A stretch of DNA of 64,000 nt, taken from assembly GCA_965205275.1 (NCBI GenBank), contig OZ242168.1, positions 1,488,001 through 1,552,000 of the forward strand. Direction: 5' to 3'. This DNA is from WTFY01 sp965205275. Its GTDB lineage: Bacteria; Pseudomonadota; Gammaproteobacteria; UBA4575. Of the stretch, positions 22,703-31,200 are shown piece by piece. The notes beneath the pieces were generated by a model, which saw nothing but the letters and a program-made list of their open reading frames with translations, made no database searches and was not told where the DNA came from. The position numbers were made by a program, and so were the translations under genes. Numbering within the stretch: the stretch's first letter is position 1; every line of letters starts with the position of its first letter.

Positions 22703-24907
22703 ATGTCAGCACTCCCTGTTTTAAAACTTGCCCTGCCTGTACCGCTGTATCAGTATTTTGAGTATCGGGCCCCCTCTAAGCCGGAATTTGACGACATCCA
22801 GGTCGGGGTACGCGCACGGGTGCTTTTCGGCAAACGACAACTCACAGGCATTGTAGTCGAGAAGTGTCGCGGCACCTCCGTGGCCCCTGAAAAATTAAAA
22901 ACGGTCCTGGAAATTCTGGATGCCGAACCGGTTTTTGACCCGCTATTGCAACAGTTGCTGTTCTGGGTGGCCCGCTACTACCAGCAACCCCCGGGTGAGG
23001 TCTTCAACGCAGCCCTGCCCGATGCGTTGCGCAAGGACGGGCACATCAAAGCGGCGACCCGCACGGTCTATCGGGTCTGTACGGATCAGGCGGGCGAACA
23101 GGTATTGCACCAGGCCCCTAGACAACGCCAGGCATTTGAGTTGATCCGGGCACACCCCGAAGGTCTCAGCGCCGACGAAATTACCGCCCACATGGCGCAC
23201 TGGCGCCCCTTTGTCCGTGCCCTGGTCGGCAAAAACCTGATCAAGGAAGTCACGCAGGACAGAACCCCGGAAAAAGCGCTCCATGCCGGTACGCCCCCCG
23301 TGGCACTCAATCAGGAGCAGCGACATGCCTACCACCTGATTTGCCGCAACCTTCACAAATTCGGCGCCTATCTGCTGGACGGTGTGACCGGCAGTGGCAA
23401 GACCGAGGTGTATCTGGCCCTGGCAAAAGATGTCATACGTCATGGCAGACAGGTACTGATACTTGTGCCGGAGATCGGGCTGACGCCGCAACTGGTACAG
23501 AGAATTGAAACCCGGCTGAATGTATCGGTCGCACGGATGCATTCAGACCTGAATACAGGCGAACGCGCACGGGCATGGCTGCAGGCCAATACAGGCAAGG
23601 CAGATATCGTTGTAGGTACCCGTTCAGCCGTTTTCCTGTCCTTCAGGAACCTTGGCCTGATCGTGGTGGACGAGGAGCACGATTTATCCTTCAAGCAACA
23701 GGAAGGGTTTTTATACAATGCACGTGATGTCGCCATCTATCGGGCCAAACAGCAGTCCATCCCGGTTGTTTTAGGCAGTGCAACACCTTCCCTGGAAAGC
23801 CAGCACAATGTCGACCTGGATCACTATCAGAGAATCATTCTGAGTAAACGTGCACAGCAGGCTGAAATCCCGCAGGTCAAATTGATCGACCTGCGCTCCA
23901 AACGGGTTACAGACGGGTTGTCCAGTGAACTGTTGCAGGCCATTGAAACCGAAATCCCGCGTGGACACCAGATTCTGCTCTTTTTGAATCGACGCGGGTA
24001 CGCCCCTGTTTTGCTTTGCCATGACTGCGCCTGGACGGCAACGTGTTCCCGTTGTGATGCCCGCATGACGTTTTATAAAAAACAGAATATCCTTAAATGC
24101 CATCATTGCCTGAAGCAGGAGAAAACGCCGGAGGCCTGCCCGCAATGCACTTCTGAAAATATACTGTTTCTGGGCGAAGGAACCCAACGGATTGAAAACA
24201 GGCTGAGGGAGGTTTTCCCCGGCGTCGCCATGGTACGCATTGATCGTGACAGCACACGCAGGAAGAATACCCTGCAGGACAAACTGGATGCGATCCGCAA
24301 GGGAGAATACCAAATCATTATTGGCACTCAGATGCTCACCAAGGGACACGACTTTCCAGGGGTCACTCTGGTCGGCATCCTGAATGTCGATCACGGATTG
24401 TTAAGCAGCGATTTCCGAGCTACGGAACGACTTGCGCAATTGATTGTGCAGGTTTCAGGCCGGGCCGGACGTTCGCAGCACAAAGGCAAGGTGTTGTTGC
24501 AGACCTATCAGCCTGAGCACCCTTTGCTTAACTGCCTGCTGGCGCGCGGGTATCAGGATTTTTCCAGAGAGGTCCTCAAACAGCGTGAAAGCTGTGCTTT
24601 GCCACCTTATACTTTCATGCTGCTGATGCGCGCACGTGCACATCAGCAAAATCTGGTTCACCGGTTTTTACGGGACGTCAAATCTTCAATGCAGCGTTCC
24701 GGCGCATCCGGATTGAATCTGTTCGGACCCATTCCTGCAAACCTGGAACGCAAGGCCGGTATGTATCAAAGCCAGCTGGTCGTCATCGCCTCGAACAGAA
24801 ATGCCATACAAAGACATCTGGCACAGTGGGCCGGGATGATTCAGCAGCACCCGCTTGCAAAGCGTGTGCGCTGGAACCTTGAAGTGGACCCGCTTGAAAC
24901 AGCCTGA
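22703..24907 (+). CDS. priA: Primosomal replication restart helicase PriA
   Basis: About 734 residues from ATG 22703 ('SALPVLKLALPVPLYQYFEY'), the family start; an earlier in-frame TTG adds unrelated residues. The N-terminal DNA-binding domain is followed by Walker A 'DGVTGSGKTEVYL', the Walker B box DEEH, and the zinc region with paired Cys ('CHDCAWTATCSRCDARM', 'LKCHHCLKQ', 'ACPQC'). PriA finds stalled forks and reloads the DnaB helicase. It is followed by argS after 200 bases, and two close DnaA boxes lie upstream. Confidence 0.95.
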   Translation: MSALPVLKLALPVPLYQYFEYRAPSKPEFDDIQVGVRARVLFGKRQLTGIVVEKCRGTSVAPEKLKTVLEILDAEPVFDPLLQQLLFWVARYYQQPPGEVFNAALPDALRKDGHIKAATRTVYRVCTDQAGEQVLHQAPRQRQAFELIRAHPEGLSADEITAHMAHWRPFVRALVGKNLIKEVTQDRTPEKALHAGTPPVALNQEQRHAYHLICRNLHKFGAYLLDGVTGSGKTEVYLALAKDVIRHGRQVLILVPEIGLTPQLVQRIETRLNVSVARMHSDLNTGERARAWLQANTGKADIVVGTRSAVFLSFRNLGLIVVDEEHDLSFKQQEGFLYNARDVAIYRAKQQSIPVVLGSATPSLESQHNVDLDHYQRIILSKRAQQAEIPQVKLIDLRSKRVTDGLSSELLQAIETEIPRGHQILLFLNRRGYAPVLLCHDCAWTATCSRCDARMTFYKKQNILKCHHCLKQEKTPEACPQCTSENILFLGEGTQRIENRLREVFPGVAMVRIDRDSTRRKNTLQDKLDAIRKGEYQIIIGTQMLTKGHDFPGVTLVGILNVDHGLLSSDFRATERLAQLIVQVSGRAGRSQHKGKVLLQTYQPEHPLLNCLLARGYQDFSREVLKQRESCALPPYTFMLLMRARAHQQNLVHRFLRDVKSSMQRSGASGLNLFGPIPANLERKAGMYQSQLVVIASNRNAIQRHLAQWAGMIQQHPLAKRVRWNLEVDPLETA

Positions 24908-25107
24908 TCCATTACATTCAGAAAGGATATTGCAAGGCTCGCACGCACGCTCAAACCTGAGATCACCCAAAGGGCCACAGGACGGGTTTGCGTTTTCACC
25001 AAAAGACGAAAATCAAAGAAGCGTAAAGTTCGGCGCTCCTTAAATTTAGTGCAGGGTCTTTAATTTGGGTACAATGCAGCCTGCCACAAAGAACTACCCT
25101 TTTATTC

Positions 25108-26859
25108 ATGCAAGCCCGAATCTCGAAACTGCTGGCGACTGCGGTATCCAGCTTACAAACCGCAGGAGATTTGCCTGCAGACATGGACACGGATATTCAT
25201 GTTACCCGCAGTAAAGACAAGACCCATGGTGACTTTGCTTCCAACCTGGCGCTTCGGTTATCCAAATCTGTCAATGTGCCTGCACAGGTGCTGGCCGAAA
25301 ATATTGCCGCACATATTCCTGAGGACTCCAGCCTTGCAAAAATTGAAATTGCAGGCCCCGGATTCATCAATTTTTATGTGCGTGCCAGTCTTGAGGCTGA
25401 AATACTGAACCGGATCCTTCATGAAAAAGACCGTTTCGGTCATAACCGAACATCTGCAAACAGGAAAATACTGATAGAATTTGTTTCTGCAAATCCTACC
25501 GGGCCTTTACATGTTGGTCATGGACGGGGGGCGGCATACGGGGCCACCATTGCCAATCTGCTTGAAGCCACCGGCAATGAGGTACAGCGCGAATACTACG
25601 TAAACGATGCCGGCCGCCAGGTGGATATCCTGACCGTTTCCGTATGGCTCAGGTACCTGGAACTGTGTGGACAAACCCTGCGCTTTCCGGACAATGCCTA
25701 TCAGGGCGACTATATATGGGATATCGCAGCCTCTGTGCACCGTGAATTCAAGGATGCATTTCTGCACCCGGCAGAGACCTGGAAGCTGTCGGCCTGCGAA
25801 AGTCATAACGGGCAGACCGATGCGGAAGCCTGTATCGATGCGATGATCGGTAAAGCCAGGGAACTGCTCACGGAAGAGGAGTACAAAACCCTGCTCGGCT
25901 GTGCACGCGATACCCTCACCCAGGATATCAGGGACGATCTGGAGCGGTTTGCGGTCACTTTCGACCGATGGTATTCGGAGCAGTCCCTGACCCAGAACCG
26001 GGTACAGGCCGTGCTTGATACCCTGGCGGCAGGCGGGCACACCTACCGAAAAGACGGTGCCTTGTGGTTCAGCAGTACGGCATTCGGTGATGAAAAAGAC
26101 CGGGTACTGGTACGCGAAAACGGCAAGGTGACCTATTTTACTTCCGACATTGCCTATCATCTGGACAAGTATGAACGCGGCTACGACCGGTTGATCAATA
26201 TATGGGGAGCCGACCATCATGGCTATATTGCGCGGGTACAGGCCGCCATGCAGGCACTGGGCAAAGACCCGGAACATTTGCGGATCCTGCTGGTGCAATT
26301 TGCCAGTCTTTATGAAGACGGTAAAAAACTCGCCATGTCCACCCGCTCTGGAGAATTCGTTACCCTGCGACAACTGCGCAAACAGGTCGGCAAGGATGCC
26401 GCGCGCTTTTTCTATGTGATGCGAAGGTGTGAGCAGCATCTGGATTTTGATCTGGACCTGGCCACCTCGAAGACACAGGATAATCCCGTCTATTACGTGC
26501 AGTATGCGCATGCCAGAATCTGCAGCATCCTGAAACAGGCTGATCCTCCACTACAGGATGACGGATTGATCGAGGCAAACGCTGAACCCCTGGTTCAGGA
26601 ACAGGAAAAAAACCTGATAAAAGTACTGGCCCAGTTCCCGGAAAACGTACAGACGGCAGCGGATCAGCTTGCGCCCCATATTATTGTCAGGTACTTGCGT
26701 AACCTTGCCAATTCCTTTCACAGCTTCTATAGCGCTCATCAGGTCCTGGCGGGGGATTCCACAATACGAAAGGCACGTCTCAAGCTGGTCCGGGCTACAC
26801 AGATTGTGCTGAATAATGGCTTGACCTTGCTTGATGTAAGCGCACCGGAACATATGTAG
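25108..26859 (+). CDS. argS: Arginyl-tRNA synthetase
   Basis: A 583-residue class I synthetase. The N-terminal domain ends in 'IAGPGFINFYV'; the HIGH signature appears as HVGHGRGAAYG in 'NPTGPLHVGHGRG'; the second signature is the degenerate 'LAMSTRSGEFVTL', usual for ArgS, and the anticodon-binding helical domain follows ('YYVQYAHARICSILKQA'). It charges tRNA-Arg in the cytoplasm. A possible -10 (TACAAT, 25069-25074) is upstream. The SPOR gene follows seven bases after the stop, as in many relatives. Confidence 0.97.
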   Translation: MQARISKLLATAVSSLQTAGDLPADMDTDIHVTRSKDKTHGDFASNLALRLSKSVNVPAQVLAENIAAHIPEDSSLAKIEIAGPGFINFYVRASLEAEILNRILHEKDRFGHNRTSANRKILIEFVSANPTGPLHVGHGRGAAYGATIANLLEATGNEVQREYYVNDAGRQVDILTVSVWLRYLELCGQTLRFPDNAYQGDYIWDIAASVHREFKDAFLHPAETWKLSACESHNGQTDAEACIDAMIGKARELLTEEEYKTLLGCARDTLTQDIRDDLERFAVTFDRWYSEQSLTQNRVQAVLDTLAAGGHTYRKDGALWFSSTAFGDEKDRVLVRENGKVTYFTSDIAYHLDKYERGYDRLINIWGADHHGYIARVQAAMQALGKDPEHLRILLVQFASLYEDGKKLAMSTRSGEFVTLRQLRKQVGKDAARFFYVMRRCEQHLDFDLDLATSKTQDNPVYYVQYAHARICSILKQADPPLQDDGLIEANAEPLVQEQEKNLIKVLAQFPENVQTAADQLAPHIIVRYLRNLANSFHSFYSAHQVLAGDSTIRKARLKLVRATQIVLNNGLTLLDVSAPEHM

Positions 26860-26866
26860 CGTACCT

Positions 26867-27406
26867 ATGGTCGCAAGAAAAAAACGAAAACCCGCCAGGT
26901 CTGCCAGACTCCTGCCCGCCTGGGGCTGGTGGGTGCTTGGAGTCGTTACAGGAGTCGGTATTGCCATGCTGATCGACATTGATGGCTGGTATGCCGACAA
27001 GACACAAACCCGGGCAGGCGCGCAGGAGGCCGCAAAAGCGGCCCCCCCGCCAAAACGAAATTTCGATTTCTATACGCTGTTGCCCGAACTGGAGATCATC
27101 ATCCCGCAAGAAGAAATCGACCCGCAAGGCAGGCGGCCTCTCAAACCGGACAGTCCCCCTCCTACGCACCAGGGTGGATATTTACTGCAGGCGGGTTCAT
27201 TCAGGCACTTTAACGAAGCCGACAGTCTCAAGGCGCGTCTGGCATTACTGGGTATCGAGGCTCACATTCAATCGGTAGCGGTCAACAACACAAAATGGCA
27301 CCGGGTCCGTATTGGACCCTCGAATGACCGGCCAGCACTGGAGCAAACACGCACACGCTTGCGCACCCATCAGATTGACACGATATTAATGCAGGCGAAA
27401 CGGTAG
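26867..27406 (+). CDS. SPOR-domain cell-division-associated membrane protein
   Basis: A 179-residue protein with a basic cytoplasmic start ('MVARKKRKPARSARLL'), one membrane helix ('WGWWVLGVVTGVGIAMLIDI'), a linker and a C-terminal SPOR domain ('YLLQAGSFRHFNEADSLKAR', 'VNNTKWHRVRIGPSNDRPAL'). SPOR domains bind denuded peptidoglycan at division sites. The gene follows argS directly and in many gammaproteobacteria hslVU come next; here hslU lies 36 kb away at the window's far end, so the block has been split. Confidence 0.88.
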   Translation: MVARKKRKPARSARLLPAWGWWVLGVVTGVGIAMLIDIDGWYADKTQTRAGAQEAAKAAPPPKRNFDFYTLLPELEIIIPQEEIDPQGRRPLKPDSPPPTHQGGYLLQAGSFRHFNEADSLKARLALLGIEAHIQSVAVNNTKWHRVRIGPSNDRPALEQTRTRLRTHQIDTILMQAKR

Positions 27407-27454
27407 CCCCGGCCGGAGTCGAAGCGCGCGCGCACCGGTATCCTGCACTGCAGT

Positions 27455-29269
27455 TTACTTTGCCAGGGAGGCATACAGGGCCTCTATATCCTCTGTAAAC
27501 CGCTTTACAAGCTGTGTCCTTCTGATTTTTAATGTCGGAGTAAGCAACCCGTTTTCAATCGTCCACGGCTCCAGATACATCCCTGCCCTGCGCACCTGGG
27601 CATACCCGGGAAATTCCTTCAGGCAATCCGTCAGGCGCCGCAGCACATATTTATGCACAGCCGCTTGCCGCAGGCTTTCCGGTGCCTGACTGTCGAGCTT
27701 CAGGTCTTTGGCAAGCATTTTCCACTCCATCTCATTCAGTACCAGAAGCGCCGACAGAAAAGGCCGGCCTTCTCCCAGTATCATGGCCTGGTCAAACAGG
27801 GGATCGGCACACATTGCAGTTTCCATGTCCTGGGGCGGTACTTTCTCCGCATTCGCCAGAACGATAATGTCCTTGACCCGGCCCGTGATATACAGATACC
27901 CCTCATCACTGATATGCACGATGTCGCCGGTGTGTAACCAGCCTTCGGAGTCAATGACCTGTTCGGTAGCCTGTTGATTATTGTAGTACCCCAGCATCAC
28001 ACAATCGCTGCGCGTGCACAGCTCACCTTCTTCGGTAAGCCTGACCTCGAGATCCGGCAACGCCTTGCCTATACTGAAAGGATCATTGCTGCCTTGCCGG
28101 CCCACACTGATAACAGGACTGTTTTCTGTCATCCCGTAACCCTGATACACCGGAACGCCAAGGCTGACAAAAAACCTTGTGATTGTTTTGTCCAGTGCCG
28201 CACCGCCGACAATCGCATACCGCAACCTTCCGCCCAGCCTTTGATTGATTTTCCTGGCTACCAGATAGTCCAGCAGCGGCCACGCCAGCAGGCTCCAGTG
28301 CCAGCCAGCATGGCCGGATTCCAGCTCAAAACGTCGCCAGCCGACTTGCTGTGCCCAGGCAAACACTTTTTTCCTGAAAGAAGATTGCCGGGCCATCTGG
28401 CTTGAAATTTTTGCATACATCATTTCGTAAATTCGCGGCACCGACACAAATATGGTTGGACGAACCTCCTGTATGTCTTCTGCCAGATGCTGGATTGAAC
28501 GGGCAAAACATACTTTTGAGCTGGCCATCATTGGCATGAAACAGCCCGACGAGCGCTCCAGTGCATGCGATAAAGGCAAAAAAGATAAAAACACATCCTG
28601 TTCGGAGAAATCTGCACACTGCAAAGCGGCGTAGGCATTGGAAAGTATGTTTCGATGACTGAGCATGACGCCTTTGGGGCGCCCCGTTGTACCTGAGGTA
28701 TAGACAATCGTGGCAAGCTCACTGCTGTCCAGGGGAACCTGTCTGTATTCGCCATTCAAATCACTGTCCAGCCAGGCCTGCATGGATATCAGCCGGGGAT
28801 CGTGATCATCGGCTTGGGTCACCGGGGCAACGCTGATCACGCATTGCAATGCCTGACGGGTGCTTTTGATTTGCGACAGTTGCCGCCACTGGCGCAGGTT
28901 CTGAACAAGCAGTACCTTTATGCCTGCATCCTGAATAATATAGGCTGCGTTTTCAGCCCGGTCGTTCGTATACAGAGGTACCGTAACCAGACCCAGACCC
29001 AGTGCAGCCATATCGAACATGACCCATTCCGGGCAGTTGCGCAGCATAATGGCAATGCGGTCACCTCTGGCAACCGGTTCATTTTGTAGCGCTGCCTGGA
29101 CCCTTGCCGTATACTGGGCGACCTGTTGCCAAGTCAAACTTTCCCAGACCTGTTTTTCATCATTGTAGAAACCATAGGCCTGTGAATGCGGAGAACGCAT
29201 CACACGCTCACAGAGCAGACCCGGCAAGGTCAATGCAACTTCTGGAGCAATGTAGTCAGTCTTATTCAT
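27455..29269 (-). CDS. Long-chain fatty acid-CoA ligase (AMP-binding)
   Basis: A 604-residue member of the adenylate-forming family. The ATP loop 'TIVYTSGTTGRPKGVMLSH' is clear, then 'FLPLSHALERSSGCF', 'YQGYGMTENSPVISV' and 'GWLHTGDIVHISDEGYLYIT', and the hinge 'GRVKDIIVLANAEKVPP'. Length and the C-terminal 'LLTPTLKIRRTQLVKRF' match the FadD15 type, which activates long-chain fatty acids for lipid synthesis or degradation at the membrane. It faces the SPOR gene and is transcribed away from nadA. Confidence 0.93.
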   Translation of the reverse strand: MNKTDYIAPEVALTLPGLLCERVMRSPHSQAYGFYNDEKQVWESLTWQQVAQYTARVQAALQNEPVARGDRIAIMLRNCPEWVMFDMAALGLGLVTVPLYTNDRAENAAYIIQDAGIKVLLVQNLRQWRQLSQIKSTRQALQCVISVAPVTQADDHDPRLISMQAWLDSDLNGEYRQVPLDSSELATIVYTSGTTGRPKGVMLSHRNILSNAYAALQCADFSEQDVFLSFLPLSHALERSSGCFMPMMASSKVCFARSIQHLAEDIQEVRPTIFVSVPRIYEMMYAKISSQMARQSSFRKKVFAWAQQVGWRRFELESGHAGWHWSLLAWPLLDYLVARKINQRLGGRLRYAIVGGAALDKTITRFFVSLGVPVYQGYGMTENSPVISVGRQGSNDPFSIGKALPDLEVRLTEEGELCTRSDCVMLGYYNNQQATEQVIDSEGWLHTGDIVHISDEGYLYITGRVKDIIVLANAEKVPPQDMETAMCADPLFDQAMILGEGRPFLSALLVLNEMEWKMLAKDLKLDSQAPESLRQAAVHKYVLRRLTDCLKEFPGYAQVRRAGMYLEPWTIENGLLTPTLKIRRTQLVKRFTEDIEALYASLAK

Positions 29270-29447
29270 TCAGAAACAGGCGATCATCATGCAGGCCGCT
29301 GTACTGTGCATGGGAAACGGCATTACGATTACTTTCCCCTATGGCAATCATTCTACACTGTACAAAACTTTTGGAGTCCGGTGTCTGGGCTTGATTTACG
29401 CCTTTTACCCCTTTATATATGAATATACGTAAACCTTGTATTTGAAC

Positions 29448-30497
29448 ATGCCAGATACATCATTTGAAACTGCAATACCCCTGCAAGGCATTCCTGAAAC
29501 AGCGATCATCCAGTCAGGCCTGCCGGTTTACACTGCGCAGCAGGAAAAAGAAAAAATTGCCCGCATTAAACACCTGCTCAAAAAAGAAAATGCAGTACTG
29601 ATTGCACACTATTACACCCATGAAACCCTGCAAAGGGTCGCTGAAGAAACCGGAGGCTATGTTTCCGACTCACTGGAAATGGCGCGTTTTGGCAGCCGCC
29701 ATGACGCTACAACGCTGATCGTTGTCGGGGTTCGCTTTATGGGCGAAACCGCAAAAATACTGAACCCGGAAAAGCGGGTCCTGATGCCTACGCTGGAGGC
29801 AACCTGTTCACTTGATCTGGGGTGCCCTGCCCGCGAATTCAGTGAGTTCTGCGACCTGCATCCGGACTATGAAGTCGTCGTTTATGCCAATACAAGTGCC
29901 GAGGTCAAGGCGCGTGCGGACTGGGCAGTCACTTCAAGCATTGCGGTAAAAGTGGTTTCCCATTTAATGGATCAGGATAAAAAAATTCTTTGGGCCCCTG
30001 ACCGACACTTGGGTCGTTACATTGAAAAAGTGACGGGCGCAGACATGATCTCATGGCAAGGGGCCTGTGTCGTGCATGAAGAGTTCAAGGCACGTGCACT
30101 GGGAGACCTGATGGCACAACACCCGGACGCCGGTATTCTGGTACACCCCGAATCCCCTGAGGCAGTCATTGAAGCTGCGGATGTGGTCGGTTCAACCACG
30201 GCCCTGATCAAGGCAGCCAAAGAACTGCCACACCCGTCATTCATTGTGGCCACCGACAATCGTATTTTCTACAAAATGAAAAAAGCGGCACCGGACAAGA
30301 TTTTTATCGAGGCCCCCACTGCCGGAGAAGGTGCTACCTGCAAAAGCTGCGCACATTGTCCGTGGATGGCCATGAATGGCCTGCACAATCTTGAAGCGGT
30401 GTTGGAATCCGGTGAGAACGAGATTTTCGTGGAGGAAGAAATACGCAGGAAGGCGTATCGCTCAAGCCGCCGTATGCTGGATTTTATGGCCCATTAA
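29448..30497 (+). CDS. nadA: Quinolinate synthase A
   Basis: About 349 residues from ATG 29448 ('PDTSFETAIPLQGIPETAII'); a TTG twelve bases earlier is possible. NadA condenses iminoaspartate with dihydroxyacetone phosphate on the way to NAD and needs a 4Fe-4S cluster. Ligand Cys lie in 'LEATCSLDLGCPA', 'SWQGACVVHEEF' and 'CKSCAHCPWMAMN'. 'LIAHYYTHETLQRVAEETGG' holds substrate-binding residues. nadB and nadC are not in the window. Confidence 0.96.
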   Translation: MPDTSFETAIPLQGIPETAIIQSGLPVYTAQQEKEKIARIKHLLKKENAVLIAHYYTHETLQRVAEETGGYVSDSLEMARFGSRHDATTLIVVGVRFMGETAKILNPEKRVLMPTLEATCSLDLGCPAREFSEFCDLHPDYEVVVYANTSAEVKARADWAVTSSIAVKVVSHLMDQDKKILWAPDRHLGRYIEKVTGADMISWQGACVVHEEFKARALGDLMAQHPDAGILVHPESPEAVIEAADVVGSTTALIKAAKELPHPSFIVATDNRIFYKMKKAAPDKIFIEAPTAGEGATCKSCAHCPWMAMNGLHNLEAVLESGENEIFVEEEIRRKAYRSSRRMLDFMAH

Positions 30498-30569
30498 AAG
30501 ATTGCAAAAAACAGTCCTGCTGCCTTGTATCCGTGCCCATGCATGGACCCCTCCAGACCGTACCCTTTT

Positions 30570-30932
30570 TTACCCCGCCCCATCATCCCCCGGTTGCACG
30601 AAATCTGACTCAGGCTTCAGGAGAGTTTTCTGCCCGGCACTTTGTTGTGGTTCATACAGGTGTGAAGCCCACACAATCGAGGTGGTTACCAGACCTGCAA
30701 TCAGCAGTGCAGCGAGTTGCGCCGGTATCCATGGCTTTGCCAGACGCCTTTGCAAAATCCAGTAAAAAATCCAGCTGGAGAGTACGAAGACCAGAAAACC
30801 AAACCAGTAGGTGGCTACGAAAACAGAATCTATCCGCTCATGTTCGCCATGGATCAGTTGTATGAACAACCAGCCACCGGCTCCTGAAAAAGGGATGCAG
30901 ACAGCACTATGCAGGACAAAGCCTTTTGTCAT
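30570..30932 (-). CDS. Hypothetical small membrane protein
   Basis: About 120 residues with three hydrophobic segments ('FVLHSAVCIPFSGAGGWLFI', 'FVATYWFGFLVFVLSSWIFY', 'IPAQLAALLIAGLVTTSIVW') and a polar acidic tail. No family is recognised. It starts 19 bases after the ycgL stop on the same strand and could be the third gene of speA-ycgL. Predicted inner-membrane location. Confidence 0.55.
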   Translation of the reverse strand: MTKGFVLHSAVCIPFSGAGGWLFIQLIHGEHERIDSVFVATYWFGFLVFVLSSWIFYWILQRRLAKPWIPAQLAALLIAGLVTTSIVWASHLYEPQQSAGQKTLLKPESDFVQPGDDGAG

Positions 30933-30951
30933 AAACGGGAAACTGAAACGG

Positions 30952-31200
30952 CTATCCGGTCAGTGTGTGGTGTTGTGGGGGCATGTGTAAATAATAGCCA
31001 TGTTCATTCAAATTAGCCATGACCTGCCTGGCATCAGCCTGCGCAAGGGTACGGTGCTCTGTCAGCTCAAACTCCAGCACAAAACCAGGCTCGCCAAAAA
31101 GGGCCAACAGTTCGTCCGGAAGGATATCAAAGCGGTCTTTCACACCCAGGTAAAGGAAGGTGTCCGCTTTTTTAAAGCTCTTGTAGGCATAACATTTCAT
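30952..31200 (-). CDS. ycgL: YcgL-domain protein
   Basis: Eighty-two residues matching the YcgL family: 'CYAYKSFKKADTFLYLGVKD', 'ILPDELLALFGEP' and 'LNEHGYYLHMPP'. Its function is unknown; the fold is known to be a small alpha/beta sandwich. The ATG overlaps the speA TGA (ATGA), so its translation is coupled to arginine decarboxylase, an unusual partner; in Enterobacteria ycgL sits near the min genes. Confidence 0.86.
   Translation of the reverse strand: MKCYAYKSFKKADTFLYLGVKDRFDILPDELLALFGEPGFVLEFELTEHRTLAQADARQVMANLNEHGYYLHMPPQHHTLTG

Noticed and set aside
25507..26511. Minus-strand frame of 334 codons within argS
   Set aside because: ArgS motifs on the other strand are unmistakable; this is a shadow frame.
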